This document shows, in pieces, positions 1 through 7,423 of a DNA stretch of 43,581 nt. The DNA comes from UMGS1783 sp900555065 (GTDB lineage Bacteria > Bacillota > Clostridia > Oscillospirales > UMGS1783). A model generated the notes under the pieces. The model did no database searches, was not told where the DNA came from, and saw only the letters and a program-made list of their open reading frames with translations. The translations under genes were made by a program, and so were the position numbers. Numbering within the stretch: position 1 is the stretch's first letter; every line of letters begins with the position of its first letter. The stretch spans positions 1-43,581 of the forward strand of contig CALKPL010000048.1 in assembly GCA_937991645.1 (NCBI GenBank), in the 5' to 3' direction.

Positions 1-3
1 CCC

Positions 4-79
4 GCCTCGCGCCCCCGCCCGCGCCTCCGCATCCCCGCCTGGCCTCGCGCCCCCGCCCGCGCCTCGCGCCCCCGCCCGC
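4..79. repeat. GC-rich 19-nt tandem repeat, four units
   Basis: Units of 19 nt (GCCTCGCGCCCCCGCCCGC) lie at 4-22, 42-60 and 61-79 as identical copies, and 23-41 is a degenerate copy in the same register, so the array is four head-to-tail units. It lies in a C-rich non-coding stretch (1-176) that holds no convincing gene. The array may extend to the left beyond the window. Confidence 0.8.
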
Positions 80-209
80 CGCCGCTCCTCCCTGCGTCTG
101 GCGTCGCCGCGAATTCTTTCCTTCCACTCCATGCCTGGCCGGGCAGAACGGCGACTAACCCGCCTTTGTTACGCATATGATAGTTGAGAAAAAGAGAGGA
201 GGGTATGCG

Positions 210-1643
210 ATGTCATCGATTGCCGGCGCGGCCGCGGCCGCCGTGGATGCGGTTACGGACTTTCTCTGGGGTCCGGCTGTGTGCTGCGTATTTGTGCTCG
301 TCGGGGTCTACCTAAGCGTCGGCACCGGCTTCTTTCAGCTGCGCAGATGCCGGCTGTGGCTGCGTCTTACAATAGGGACGCTGTTTGCCGGCAAGAGGGG
401 AAAGGACGGCCGTGCTGCCGGCTTGCGCGATAAAAATTCAATTTCACCCTTTCAGGCGCTGGCGACGGCGCTCGCCGCCACCACCGGTACCGGCAATATC
501 GTCGGCGTAGCGACGGCCATCGTGGCCGGCGGTCCGGGGGCCGTGTTCTGGATGTGGGTGTCCGCCTTTTTCGGCATGATGACGAAATACGCCGAAATCG
601 CTTTGAGTATGAAATACCGCTATCGCAACGCGGCGGGCGAATGGATGGGCGGTCCCATGGTCTTTCTGGAGCGGGGACTTGGCCGCCGCTGGCTCGCCGT
701 GCTTTTTTCCATATTCTGCCTGCTCGCTTTGTTTGGGATTGGAAACATGAGCCAGGCCAATTCGGTGTCGAGCGCGCTATCCTCCGGTTTCGGCGTCCCT
801 GCCTGGGCGACAGGCGCCGCAATCGTCATTTTGTGCGGCGTCGTTATGCTCGGCGGGATCCGCCGCATCGGCGCGGTTGCGGAGAAGATCGTGCCGTTCA
901 TGGCCGTTTTATACATTCTGGGCGGCCTGACAATCGTTGCGGTCAATTACCGCGGTATCCTGCCTGCTTTCCGGGATATCTTCGCCGGCGCGTTTGGCCT
1001 GCGGGCGGCGGGCGGCGGCGCGCTTGGTTATACCGTCGCTTCCGCCATGCGCTACGGCGTTGCCCGCGGCATTTTTTCCAACGAAGCCGGCCTTGGCTCC
1101 TCCGCCATCGCCCATTGCGCGACGAGTACAAAGGAGCCGGTTCGGCAGGCCGTGTGGGGTGTGTTTGAAGTCTTTGTCGATACCATCGTCGTCTGTACCA
1201 TCACGGCGCTATGCTTGCTTGTCACCGGCGTTGTGGGTACGCCGGACGGCGAAGGCGGGCTGCTGACGGGCGCCGCGCTCACCATCCGTGCGTTTTCGCA
1301 TGGATTGGGCGGATATGCCGGCGCGTTTGTGTCGGTGAGCATCGCCCTGTTCGCATTTACCAGCATTCTGGGCTGGTACCATTACGGAGAACGCAGTTAT
1401 TCGTACCTGTTCGGGAACCGGGGACGCAGTGTGTATAAAATAATATACCTGGCCGCAGCTTTTGCCGGTTGTCTGCTCCATCTGGAGATCGTCTGGAACG
1501 TGTCGGACGTGTTCAACGGCCTGATGGCGGTCCCGAATCTCATCGGCGTGCTGCTGCTGTCCGGCCAGGTGTTTTCCATGACCCGCCGTTTTCTGCGCCG
1601 CAGCGGCCCGCGCCTGCCCGACGACCTTGGCGATCCGCGCTGA
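210..1643 (+). CDS. Sodium:alanine/glycine symporter (AGCS family)
   Basis: Integral membrane protein of 477 residues, the usual size for AGCS carriers, which import alanine or glycine with Na+. The sequence is hydrophobic throughout. It carries the family signature around TGTGNIVGVATAIVAGGPG followed by AVFWMWVSAFFGM, and the conserved NEAGLGSSAIAH segment in the middle. The ATG at 210 is preceded by AGAGGAGGG at 194-203, so it is preferred over the in-frame ATG at 177, which has no ribosome binding site. It stands alone: the upstream flank is a repeat-rich non-coding stretch and the downstream flank is a C-rich spacer before the mgtE promoter. Substrate specificity between alanine, glycine and related amino acids cannot be read from the sequence. 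Confidence 0.95.
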   Translation: MSSIAGAAAAAVDAVTDFLWGPAVCCVFVLVGVYLSVGTGFFQLRRCRLWLRLTIGTLFAGKRGKDGRAAGLRDKNSISPFQALATALAATTGTGNIVGVATAIVAGGPGAVFWMWVSAFFGMMTKYAEIALSMKYRYRNAAGEWMGGPMVFLERGLGRRWLAVLFSIFCLLALFGIGNMSQANSVSSALSSGFGVPAWATGAAIVILCGVVMLGGIRRIGAVAEKIVPFMAVLYILGGLTIVAVNYRGILPAFRDIFAGAFGLRAAGGGALGYTVASAMRYGVARGIFSNEAGLGSSAIAHCATSTKEPVRQAVWGVFEVFVDTIVVCTITALCLLVTGVVGTPDGEGGLLTGAALTIRAFSHGLGGYAGAFVSVSIALFAFTSILGWYHYGERSYSYLFGNRGRSVYKIIYLAAAFAGCLLHLEIVWNVSDVFNGLMAVPNLIGVLLLSGQVFSMTRRFLRRSGPRLPDDLGDPR

Positions 1644-1857
1644 CCGCGCCGGTGCGCCCGCCGCAGCCGCCGTCCGGCCTTCCGCGCTTTACTGCTCCGC
1701 GCGGCCTTCGTCCCTCCGTGGTTCCCGGCGTTATGCACCCCCCTGTACTCCGTGTTTTTGCGCATGCCAACGCCGGACAGAAACCGCCGTGCTCCCGCTC
1801 CGAACGGAAAATCCCGCCGTCTGAGCTGCATCAGCGTAACAGTTTGTGAACTTTTTA
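1644..1857. other. Gene-free C-rich spacer
   Basis: No start with a ribosome binding site and no recognisable protein is seen. The + strand is rich in C and T, like 1-120 and 25031-25600. No U-tract terminator is evident after the symporter gene. Confidence 0.6.
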
Positions 1858-1886
1858 TTGACAAACGCCGCTTAACATACTATAAT
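1858..1886 (+). promoter_or_regulatory. Consensus sigma-A promoter for the M-box/mgtE transcript
   Basis: TTGACA at 1858-1863 and TATAAT at 1881-1886 are separated by exactly 17 nt, a perfect housekeeping promoter. Transcription should start near 1893, just before the M-box aptamer. Confidence 0.9.
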
Positions 1887-1904
1887 AATTATAATACAAA
1901 TAAA

Positions 1905-2062
1905 TATTCGGTAGGTGAGGCTACCACAGGGATACGGATTGCTGCCGCGAAATGGTGGAGACACTATGAGCTGGTTAGCAGGGAATGTCGAAACCAAGGC
2001 ATGCCCTAACGCAATTTCACTGCCCTGCGAAGCTGAAGCTTGAACGGTGTTTTCTATAGGGC
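1905..2062 (+). promoter_or_regulatory. M-box (ykoK) Mg2+ riboswitch
   Basis: The segment has the conserved M-box landmarks in order: GGTAGGTGAGGCTACC near 1910-1925, GATACGGATTGCTGCC shortly after, the central arms with AGCAGGGAATGTCG and CATGCCCTAACGC, and the 3' part GAAGCTGAAGCTTGAACG before 2050. It sits between a consensus promoter and a terminator upstream of mgtE, the expected context for this class. The expected mode is that Mg2+-bound aptamer permits termination and low Mg2+ allows read-through. Assignment is by recalled consensus; a covariance-model hit to RF00380 would settle it. The boundaries are approximate. Confidence 0.88.
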
Positions 2063-2070
2063 TGTATAGT

Positions 2071-2110
2071 TTCCCTGTCATTGTTGAGCTTTGGCGGGGA
2101 ATTTTTGTTT
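2071..2110 (+). terminator. Expression-platform terminator of the M-box
   Basis: TTCCCTGTCA (2071-2080) pairs over 10 bp, including two G-U pairs, with TGGCGGGGAA (2092-2101), leaving an 11-nt loop. It is followed at once by TTTTTGTTT. It directly follows the aptamer, so it is the likely Mg2+-controlled intrinsic terminator. Confidence 0.85.
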
Positions 2111-2142
2111 GTGAATTTTCAAGACTAAGAGAGGTGAAAGGC

Positions 2143-2241
2143 ATGGACGCAGCAGGCAGTAGCGGCACACCAGCCGAGAGTCGAAGACGAGATGCGGTCC
2201 GGCGCACGCCGAGCGGCGCGGCCATGCCGCATCCCGACTAG
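2143..2241 (+). CDS. Possible 32-residue upstream ORF between M-box and mgtE
   Basis: An ATG at 2143 has a good ribosome binding site (AGAGAGGTGAAAGG, just upstream) and opens 32 codons, ending 75 nt before mgtE. The peptide is rich in Arg, Ala, Ser and Pro and has no membrane segment. Its 3' half lies in a strong hairpin (GATGCGG 2191-2197 with CCGCATC 2227-2233), and another hairpin, TGCGGG-GAA-CCCGCA (2278-2292), precedes the mgtE ribosome binding site. It could be a regulatory leader peptide or spurious; I know of no family for it. Confidence 0.4.
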   Translation: MDAAGSSGTPAESRRRDAVRRTPSGAAMPHPD

Positions 2242-2316
2242 CTCTTTCGGGCTTGTGCCTTACTTTCCTGTGAAGACTGCGGGGAACCCGCAAACCATTC
2301 AAAGGAGGAAAAAGGC

Positions 2317-3648
2317 ATGCAGGAAGAACTGATTACAATGTTGGAACAGAAGCGGTTTCATGAACTGAGCCGTCTGCTGCGGGACCAGACCGGGCCGGAC
2401 ATCGCCGCGCTCGTGGACGAAATTCCCGAGCAGTACCTGCCGCTCGTATACCGTCTTCTGCCAAAGGATCTGGCGGCGGACGCGTTTGTCGCCATGGATC
2501 CGGACGTGCAGGAGCTGCTGATCGCGGCGCTCAGCGACAGTGAGCTGCAGGAGGTGCTCACGCTGCTGTTTCTGGACGATACAGTCGATATTATCGAGGA
2601 GATGCCGGCCAATGTCGTCAAACGGATCCTCCAGAACTCAACGGCGGACAAGCGCAGGCAGATCAATGAGATTCTGCGGTATCCGGACGACAGCGCGGGC
2701 AGTATCATGACCACAGAGTATGTGGATTTGAAAAAGGATATGGTCGTAGCCGAAGCCTTTGCGCACATTCGCGCGACGGGCCTGAACAAGGAGACGATCT
2801 ACACCTGCTACGTCACCGATGAGAACCGTATGCTTCTGGGGCTTGTGACGGTGCGGACCATGTTGCTCTCGGAAGCATCCAGGCGTATCGAGGATATCAT
2901 GGAGACGAATATCATATTTGCCCGCACGTTGGACGACCGGGAGGACGTCGCGAAGCAGTTTGACAAATACGGATTTTTGGCCCTGCCCGTCGTCGACCAG
3001 GAAAACAGGCTTGTAGGCATCGTGACATTTGACGACGCGATGGACGTCATCCAGGAAGAGGCGGAAGAGGATTTTGAGAAAATGGCCGCCATGAGTCCGA
3101 GCGAGGAGTCCTATTTTAAGACCTCCGTCTTCGGACATGCCAAGCACAGGATTGTCTGGCTGCTCGTTTTGATGCTTTCGGCGACGTTCACCGGCGCGAT
3201 TATCACACGGTACGAGGACGCATTTTCCGCCATTCCCATGCTCGTCGCGTTTATTCCAATGCTGATGGATACGGGTGGTAACTGCGGTTCGCAGACGTCG
3301 ACAATGGTAATCAGGGGCATGGCGTTGGATGAGATACGCCTCAAGGACTTTTTCAAAGTTCTGTTCAAGGAGTTTCGCATTTCACTGGTCGTCGGAGTGG
3401 CGCTGGCGATTGTAAATTTTATCCGGGTGTACATCATGTACCATGACGTCGCGATCGGATTTGTGACGGGTTTGAGCCTGATCGGCGCGGTGATCATCGC
3501 AAAACTGCTCGGCTGTATCCTGCCCATGACGGCAAAAAAGCTGAAGCTGGATCCCGCCATCATGGCGTCGCCCATCATTACCACGATTGTGGACGCCTGC
3601 TCCGTATTTCTTTATTTCAATATCGCCGTGCACGTGCTCAATCTCTGA
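2317..3648 (+). CDS. mgtE: Magnesium transporter MgtE
   Basis: 443 residues, full length for the MgtE Mg2+ channel. The order is an N-terminal helical MgtE_N domain (about 1-125), a CBS pair (about 130-255) that senses cytoplasmic Mg2+, a connecting helix, and a C-terminal membrane domain (about 280-443). That domain carries the selectivity segment FIPMLMDTGGNCGSQTSTM. The start has a strong ribosome binding site, AAAGGAGG at 2301-2308. The gene lies downstream of an M-box riboswitch with terminator, so synthesis is likely to rise when Mg2+ is scarce, while the CBS domains close the channel when Mg2+ is plentiful. It is monocistronic, with a terminator right after it. Confidence 0.97.
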   Translation: MQEELITMLEQKRFHELSRLLRDQTGPDIAALVDEIPEQYLPLVYRLLPKDLAADAFVAMDPDVQELLIAALSDSELQEVLTLLFLDDTVDIIEEMPANVVKRILQNSTADKRRQINEILRYPDDSAGSIMTTEYVDLKKDMVVAEAFAHIRATGLNKETIYTCYVTDENRMLLGLVTVRTMLLSEASRRIEDIMETNIIFARTLDDREDVAKQFDKYGFLALPVVDQENRLVGIVTFDDAMDVIQEEAEEDFEKMAAMSPSEESYFKTSVFGHAKHRIVWLLVLMLSATFTGAIITRYEDAFSAIPMLVAFIPMLMDTGGNCGSQTSTMVIRGMALDEIRLKDFFKVLFKEFRISLVVGVALAIVNFIRVYIMYHDVAIGFVTGLSLIGAVIIAKLLGCILPMTAKKLKLDPAIMASPIITTIVDACSVFLYFNIAVHVLNL

Positions 3649-3669
3649 GCGGCGCGCATTCCGTATGCA

Positions 3670-3703
3670 AAAACCGCGGGAATATTCCCCCGCGGTTTTT
3701 TTC
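3670..3703 (+). terminator. Intrinsic terminator after mgtE
   Basis: AAACCGCGGG and CCCGCGGTTT form a 10-bp stem around an AATATTCC loop region, followed by a T-run to 3702. Confidence 0.92.
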
Positions 3704-3745
3704 GTAAAGGCCCGGAGTTCCCGGTATTCCGCCGGGAGATTATTC

Positions 3746-3774
3746 TTGACAGCCCGGGGTGATTCCTGTATAGT
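3746..3774 (+). promoter_or_regulatory. Sigma-A promoter
   Basis: TTGACA (3746-3751), 17-nt spacer, TATAGT (3769-3774). It drives the gene that starts at 3822. Confidence 0.85.
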
Positions 3775-3821
3775 TTTTTTGTATGCTTACTGGAGCAATC
3801 GATGCGGAAGGAGAGAAAACA

Positions 3822-4451
3822 ATGAAAAAGGGAAGCGTTGCCGTTCTCGTTGCGGCAATCGTGGCGGTGCTTGCCGTCGGCGCATATTTTACCGTCGACT
3901 ACTTCCTTGACAAAGATTTGGAGCGGCAGCAGCAGGAGCTGGAGGCGCTGGAGAACAACCACGTTTCCACCGCCAGCGGGGAAGATGTGGAAACCGAGCT
4001 TTATAATTTTGAGGACGGCCGGTTTTATCTCAAGATTCCCAAGTCGTTTTCACAGATGGATGCGGACATGATCGCGCGCAAGTATCCGGGCGAAGCCCCC
4101 GAATATGTGTTCACAAACGAAGAGACGACCATCAACGTCGCCGTCGGCGTTTCGGACGCCGCTTTGGAGGATAGTCAGATACAGCAGTTTATCGACTATA
4201 TGGAGCAGGTGCTGTCGCAGAGCTGTCAGGTTCTGGAGACAAACGCGTATGAGAAAGGCGGGCGTACGGTCGGTGAGCTCCGGTTTGTCTCGGAAGCCGT
4301 TGATACCGATATATACAATCACATGCTGGTATTTTCCGACGAGGGCCGGCAGCGGATCATAACTTTCAACTGCACGGTCGAGAATCAGGAAGAGTGGCAG
4401 CCGGTCGGCACATTTGTCGTGCAGTCGCTGCACTTTCCGGCGGATCGTTAA
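3822..4451 (+). CDS. Membrane-anchored protein of unknown function
   Basis: 209 residues. I do not recognise a named family. Residues 1-30 form a positively charged start and one hydrophobic segment (VAVLVAAIVAVLAVGAYFTV), with no lipobox, so this is probably a signal anchor. A short charged Gln/Glu-rich stretch that may be helical follows. The remaining 150 or so residues look like a small globular extracytoplasmic domain with alternating beta-like and helical stretches (FYLKIPKSF at the start, VGTFVVQSLHF at the end), reminiscent of PsbP/Mog1-type folds, but that is only an impression. The ATG at 3822 follows GGAAGGAGAG; an earlier in-frame ATG at 3783 overlaps the promoter region and is rejected. 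Own promoter and own terminator make it a single-gene unit. Confidence 0.85.
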   Translation: MKKGSVAVLVAAIVAVLAVGAYFTVDYFLDKDLERQQQELEALENNHVSTASGEDVETELYNFEDGRFYLKIPKSFSQMDADMIARKYPGEAPEYVFTNEETTINVAVGVSDAALEDSQIQQFIDYMEQVLSQSCQVLETNAYEKGGRTVGELRFVSEAVDTDIYNHMLVFSDEGRQRIITFNCTVENQEEWQPVGTFVVQSLHFPADR

Positions 4452-4487
4452 TTTCTGTGCCCATTACCTCCTCCCCTGGTCATCACC

Positions 4488-4516
4488 GTCCCGGCAGGCT
4501 ATGCCGGGACTTTTTT
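4488..4516 (+). terminator. Intrinsic terminator
   Basis: GTCCCGGCA (4488-4496), 5-nt loop, TGCCGGGAC (4502-4510), then six T residues. Confidence 0.92.
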
Positions 4517-4524
4517 CTTTGCGC

Positions 4525-4665
4525 GCCGGAAACTTATCGCAAGTCGGCAGACTTGACGCGCGTTTCCGGCTGCTTCGCCTGGTCGCTGAAAATCAGCCGG
4601 CATTTCGGATGCCGCCCTGTTCGCCCGCGGTTTTTCACGGGTTTTGGCGCTGTCGCCAGGGGCCG
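4525..4665. other. Gene-free stretch with a row of stem-loops
   Basis: Several hairpins lie between the terminator and the next promoter. GCCGGAAAC (4525-4533) pairs with GTTTCCGGC (4562-4570) and encloses CAAGTC-GGCA-GACTTG (4540-4555). Then come GCTGA-AAA-TCAGC, CGGCAT-TTCGG-ATGCCG and TGGCG-CTGT-CGCCA. No coding potential is convincing. It may be a structured RNA or just GC-rich spacer. Confidence 0.4.
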
Positions 4666-4700
4666 CCGCCTTTTTTGAACAGGAATAACGCCAAAACTTG

Positions 4701-4729
4701 TTGACTGTCCCGGCGGGCTATGATACACT
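4701..4729 (+). promoter_or_regulatory. Sigma-A-like promoter
   Basis: TTGACT (4701-4706), 17-nt spacer, TACACT (4724-4729), 37 nt upstream of the racemase-like gene. Confidence 0.65.
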
Positions 4730-4765
4730 GAACACTATAAAAAACTAAAATTGGAGGTTGCATAT

Positions 4766-5428
4766 ATGTCTAAAAAAGTGTGTATTGTCAACACAAGCCT
4801 TGTGTCCCTGCAGGATCTCAAAGATCTGTTCGCTGAAATCTGTCCGGAAGCAGAGATCTTCAATATTGTTGACGAGAGCCTGCTGCCCGAAGTGCGCGCG
4901 CACAACGGGATCACCAACAATATTGTCAGCCGCATGTGCGCCTATTTCCAGGCGGCGGTCAACGCCGGCGCGGATCTGATCTTCAACCAGTGCTCTTCAG
5001 TCGGAGAAGCGGCCGACATCGCGGCGCGGACGGTGAACGTGCCGGTTGTAAAAGTGGATGAGCGCATGGGCCGCGAGGCGGTCAAAATCGGTCCGAAGAT
5101 CTCCATGGTGGCGACGCTGGAGTCCACGCTCGGCCCGAGCATCCGCCTTGTAGAGAACACGGCCAAGAAGATGGGCAAAGAAGTTACGGTCAAGCGCTGC
5201 CTGGTCGAAGGCGCGTTCGATGTGCTGTTCTACCAGAAGAACCCGGAAAAGCACAACCAGATGGTAATCGACCTGGTAAAAAAAGAAGCGGAAACTGCGG
5301 ACGTCATCCTGCTGGCGCAGGGGAGCATGATGCATCTGCTGCCTCATCTGCAGAATCTGCGCGTACCCGTCCTCTGCAGCCCGCGCCTCGGCGTCATGCA
5401 TGCAAAAGAGGTTTTGGAAAGCCTGTAA
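4766..5428 (+). CDS. Aspartate/glutamate racemase-family protein
   Basis: 220 residues, typical length for the Asp/Glu/hydantoin racemase superfamily. These are cofactor-independent two-domain enzymes that use a pair of cysteines. One candidate cysteine is in FNQCSSVGEAADI in the N-terminal half and the second in VLCSPRLGVMHAKE near the C-terminus, the expected spacing. ATG 4766 follows GGAGG at 4753-4757; the in-frame TTG at 4751 overlaps that ribosome binding site and is rejected. The gene is followed within about 30 nt by a DUF1537 kinase-like gene, so the two are probably one transcription unit and act on the same small carboxylic acid. The actual substrate is unknown: racemase, isomerase or decarboxylase activity are all known in this fold. 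Confidence 0.85.
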   Translation: MSKKVCIVNTSLVSLQDLKDLFAEICPEAEIFNIVDESLLPEVRAHNGITNNIVSRMCAYFQAAVNAGADLIFNQCSSVGEAADIAARTVNVPVVKVDERMGREAVKIGPKISMVATLESTLGPSIRLVENTAKKMGKEVTVKRCLVEGAFDVLFYQKNPEKHNQMVIDLVKKEAETADVILLAQGSMMHLLPHLQNLRVPVLCSPRLGVMHAKEVLESL

Positions 5429-5455
5429 AAACGAACGATGATAGCGGAGTATAGC

Positions 5456-6889
5456 ATGGAGAGTATAGAGAAGCAATCGCTGTTTGAATCGCTCCCGCCC
5501 GTGCGGGATATGGCGGCAGTAACCGAGCAGTACGCGGCCCTGTTCGCCGACCGGGAGGACTACTGCGTCGTCGTGCTGGACGACGACCCGACCGGGATTC
5601 AGACCGTGCACGGAATCCCGGTGTATATGAACTGGCAGGAGGCCGACGTGGATGCCGCCGTTCGGGATGAACCTGTGTTCTATGTTCAGACCAATACGCG
5701 CGGCGAAGTGGAATCGGCTTGCCGCGAGATCAACCGCGTGCTCGCCGCGCGACTAGCGCAGGCGGCCAGACGGCATGGCAAGACCCTGTCTATCGTCAGC
5801 CGCAGCGATTCCACGCTGCGCTGGCACTATCCGCTGGAGACGCAGACGCTGCGCGAGACCCTGACGGCGGCCGGCCAGCCCGACTTTGACGGGGAAATCA
5901 TCGCGCCCTGTTTCTTTGAGGGCGGACGCTATACGGTGGGGGACGTCCACTATGTCGAGCAGGGCGGCGCGCTGGTGCCCGCGGGCCTGACCGAGTTCGC
6001 GAAAGACCTTACCTTTCCCTTTGTCCACTCCGACCTGAAGGAGTACGTTCGTGAAAAGGCGGGGCCGGACGCTTGCTGCATGAGCATTCCGCTCGAAACC
6101 CTGCGCGCCCAGGATATGGACGGCGTGTACGATCTTCTGATGGGCTGCCGCGATTTCTGCAAAGTAATCGTCAACGCCGCATGCTACGAAGACCTTGAGG
6201 TGTTCGTGACGGCCCTGTACAGGGCGCAGGCGGCCGGCAGGCGTTTTTTGTTCCGTACGGCCGCGTCCTTTGTGCGCGTCTATGCGGGCATCGGCTACAA
6301 GCCGCCGATCACAGCCCGGGAATTCCATGAACTCATGGGCGAAAACGCATCGGGTATTGTGGTTTGCGGCTCGCACGTGAAGAAGAGTACCGACCAGCTC
6401 CGCCGCCTGTTGCAGCTGCCGAACACCGTCGCGGTAGAACTGGATACAAAGGCGCTTGCGGGCGACGGTTATATGCGTGAGATCGAAGCCAAGTGCGCCC
6501 TGGCGCAGCAGGCGTTTCGCGCCGGAAAAATCCCGGTGGTGTATACTTCGCGCGTCCTGTTTAAACTGGAAGACGGCTCCAAGATGGACAATCTTAAGCT
6601 GTCCGCCCGTATTTCGCAGCGGTTTACCGAGTTTGTGGACCATCTCGACATAACGCCCGGGTTTTTTGTGGCGAAAGGCGGCATCACTTCAAGCGATATG
6701 GCCACCAGGGCCTGCCGGATCCGCAAGGCGCAGGTCATGGGCCAGGCGCTTGCGGGCATCCCCGTCATCCAGGCGGGCGAAGGAGCGCGCTGGCCGGGTA
6801 TGCTGTACATCATCTTTCCCGGCAACGTCGGGGATGAAAACGCTCTGTACGATGTGGTGAAAAAGCTCACATCGCGCAAAGAATCATAA
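5456..6889 (+). CDS. Four-carbon acid sugar kinase family protein (DUF1537)
   Basis: 477 residues. The N-terminal substrate-binding domain opens with VVVLDDDPTGIQTVHG, the family hallmark, and includes IVSRSDSTLRWHYP. The C-terminal nucleotide-binding domain includes GIVVCGSHVKKSTDQL and FVAKGGITSSDMATRA. Family members phosphorylate C4 acid sugars such as threonate, erythronate or 3-oxo-tetronate. Known pathways usually pair them with a PdxA2-type or other dehydrogenase, an aldolase or an isomerase. Here the only partner is a racemase-like gene, so the pathway is unclear. ATG 5456 has GCGGAG 8 nt upstream and is preferred; ATG 5438 is in frame but has no ribosome binding site nearby. Confidence 0.88.
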   Translation: MESIEKQSLFESLPPVRDMAAVTEQYAALFADREDYCVVVLDDDPTGIQTVHGIPVYMNWQEADVDAAVRDEPVFYVQTNTRGEVESACREINRVLAARLAQAARRHGKTLSIVSRSDSTLRWHYPLETQTLRETLTAAGQPDFDGEIIAPCFFEGGRYTVGDVHYVEQGGALVPAGLTEFAKDLTFPFVHSDLKEYVREKAGPDACCMSIPLETLRAQDMDGVYDLLMGCRDFCKVIVNAACYEDLEVFVTALYRAQAAGRRFLFRTAASFVRVYAGIGYKPPITAREFHELMGENASGIVVCGSHVKKSTDQLRRLLQLPNTVAVELDTKALAGDGYMREIEAKCALAQQAFRAGKIPVVYTSRVLFKLEDGSKMDNLKLSARISQRFTEFVDHLDITPGFFVAKGGITSSDMATRACRIRKAQVMGQALAGIPVIQAGEGARWPGMLYIIFPGNVGDENALYDVVKKLTSRKES

Positions 6890-6941
6890 AATTTTTTAAT
6901 ACGGTAAATTCACGCTTGATTTTTGTCTTGACTTGTGGTAA

Positions 6942-6947
6942 TATAAT
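6942..6947 (+). promoter_or_regulatory. -10 element upstream of rpmE
   Basis: TATAAT at 6942-6947, 36 nt before the rpmE start. TTGACT at 6928 is too close to serve as its -35, and TTGATT at 6916 would give a 20-nt spacer, so the -35 is uncertain. Confidence 0.5.
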
Positions 6948-6977
6948 TTTTGCTATTTCTAAAAGGAGGTGAAAAGA

Positions 6978-7178
6978 GTGAAGGAAGGAATCCATCCGAA
7001 GTACGAGAAAACCACTGTCAGGTGCGCCTGCGGCGAGACCTTTGAAACCTCCTCCACCCGCCCGGAAATCAGAGTGGAAATTTGCTCGAAATGTCACCCG
7101 TTCTTTACCGGGAAACAGAAGCTGGTCGACACCGGCGGCAGGGTAGACAGGTTTAAAAAGAGATTCAATATGGAATAA
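6978..7178 (+). CDS. rpmE: 50S ribosomal protein L31 (zinc-binding form)
   Basis: 66 residues, the normal size for L31. It begins with KEGIHPKYEKTTVRCACG and has the Cys pattern CxC followed later by CSKCH, so it is the C+ zinc-containing type (RpmE rather than the zinc-free YtiA/RpmE2). It ends in the conserved FTGKQKLVDTGGRVDRFKKR region. The GTG start at 6978 is placed by AAGGAGGT at 6963-6970. It has its own upstream -10 element and a terminator immediately downstream, so it is monocistronic. L31 sits on the large subunit at the bridge to the small subunit. Confidence 0.97.
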   Translation: MKEGIHPKYEKTTVRCACGETFETSSTRPEIRVEICSKCHPFFTGKQKLVDTGGRVDRFKKRFNME

Positions 7179-7187
7179 TCCTGAGAA

Positions 7188-7216
7188 GCGGGCTTGTAAA
7201 GCCCGCCTCTTTTTTT
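7188..7216 (+). terminator. Intrinsic terminator after rpmE
   Basis: GCGGGCTT (7188-7195), GTA loop, AAGCCCGC (7199-7206), then CTC and seven T residues. Confidence 0.9.
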
Positions 7217-7307
7217 AACGCGTTGCCGCCGCGCCGCCGCACCCGTGACCGCGTCCCGGCGGTGTTCTCGTCGTTCTCGCTGGCTTTGCGGCCCCGGTTT
7301 TCCCATT

Positions 7308-7332
7308 GCAGCGGTTTCCGTGAAACCGCTGC
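7308..7332. other. Perfect 11-bp hairpin in spacer
   Basis: GCAGCGGTTTC (7308-7318) and GAAACCGCTGC (7322-7332) with a CGT loop and no T-run. It lies between the rpmE terminator and the next promoter. Function unknown. Confidence 0.6.
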
Positions 7333-7360
7333 GAAACGGCTGTATTGCAGGCATTCAAAC

Positions 7361-7389
7361 TTGAAATGGACATATTTTTATAGTATACT
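7361..7389 (+). promoter_or_regulatory. Sigma-A promoter of the lon operon
   Basis: TTGAAA (7361-7366), 17-nt spacer, TATACT (7384-7389), 34 nt before the zinc-ribbon gene. Confidence 0.82.
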
Positions 7390-7423
7390 TATCTAAATAA
7401 AAAAGAAAAAAGGGTGGATGCAT

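Noticed and set aside
1905..2316. Possibility that the leader is a yybP-ykoY (Mn2+) or NiCo riboswitch
   Set aside because: The AGGTGAGGCT, GATACGGATTGCTGCC and GCTGAAGCTTGAACG blocks together with mgtE downstream fit M-box best.
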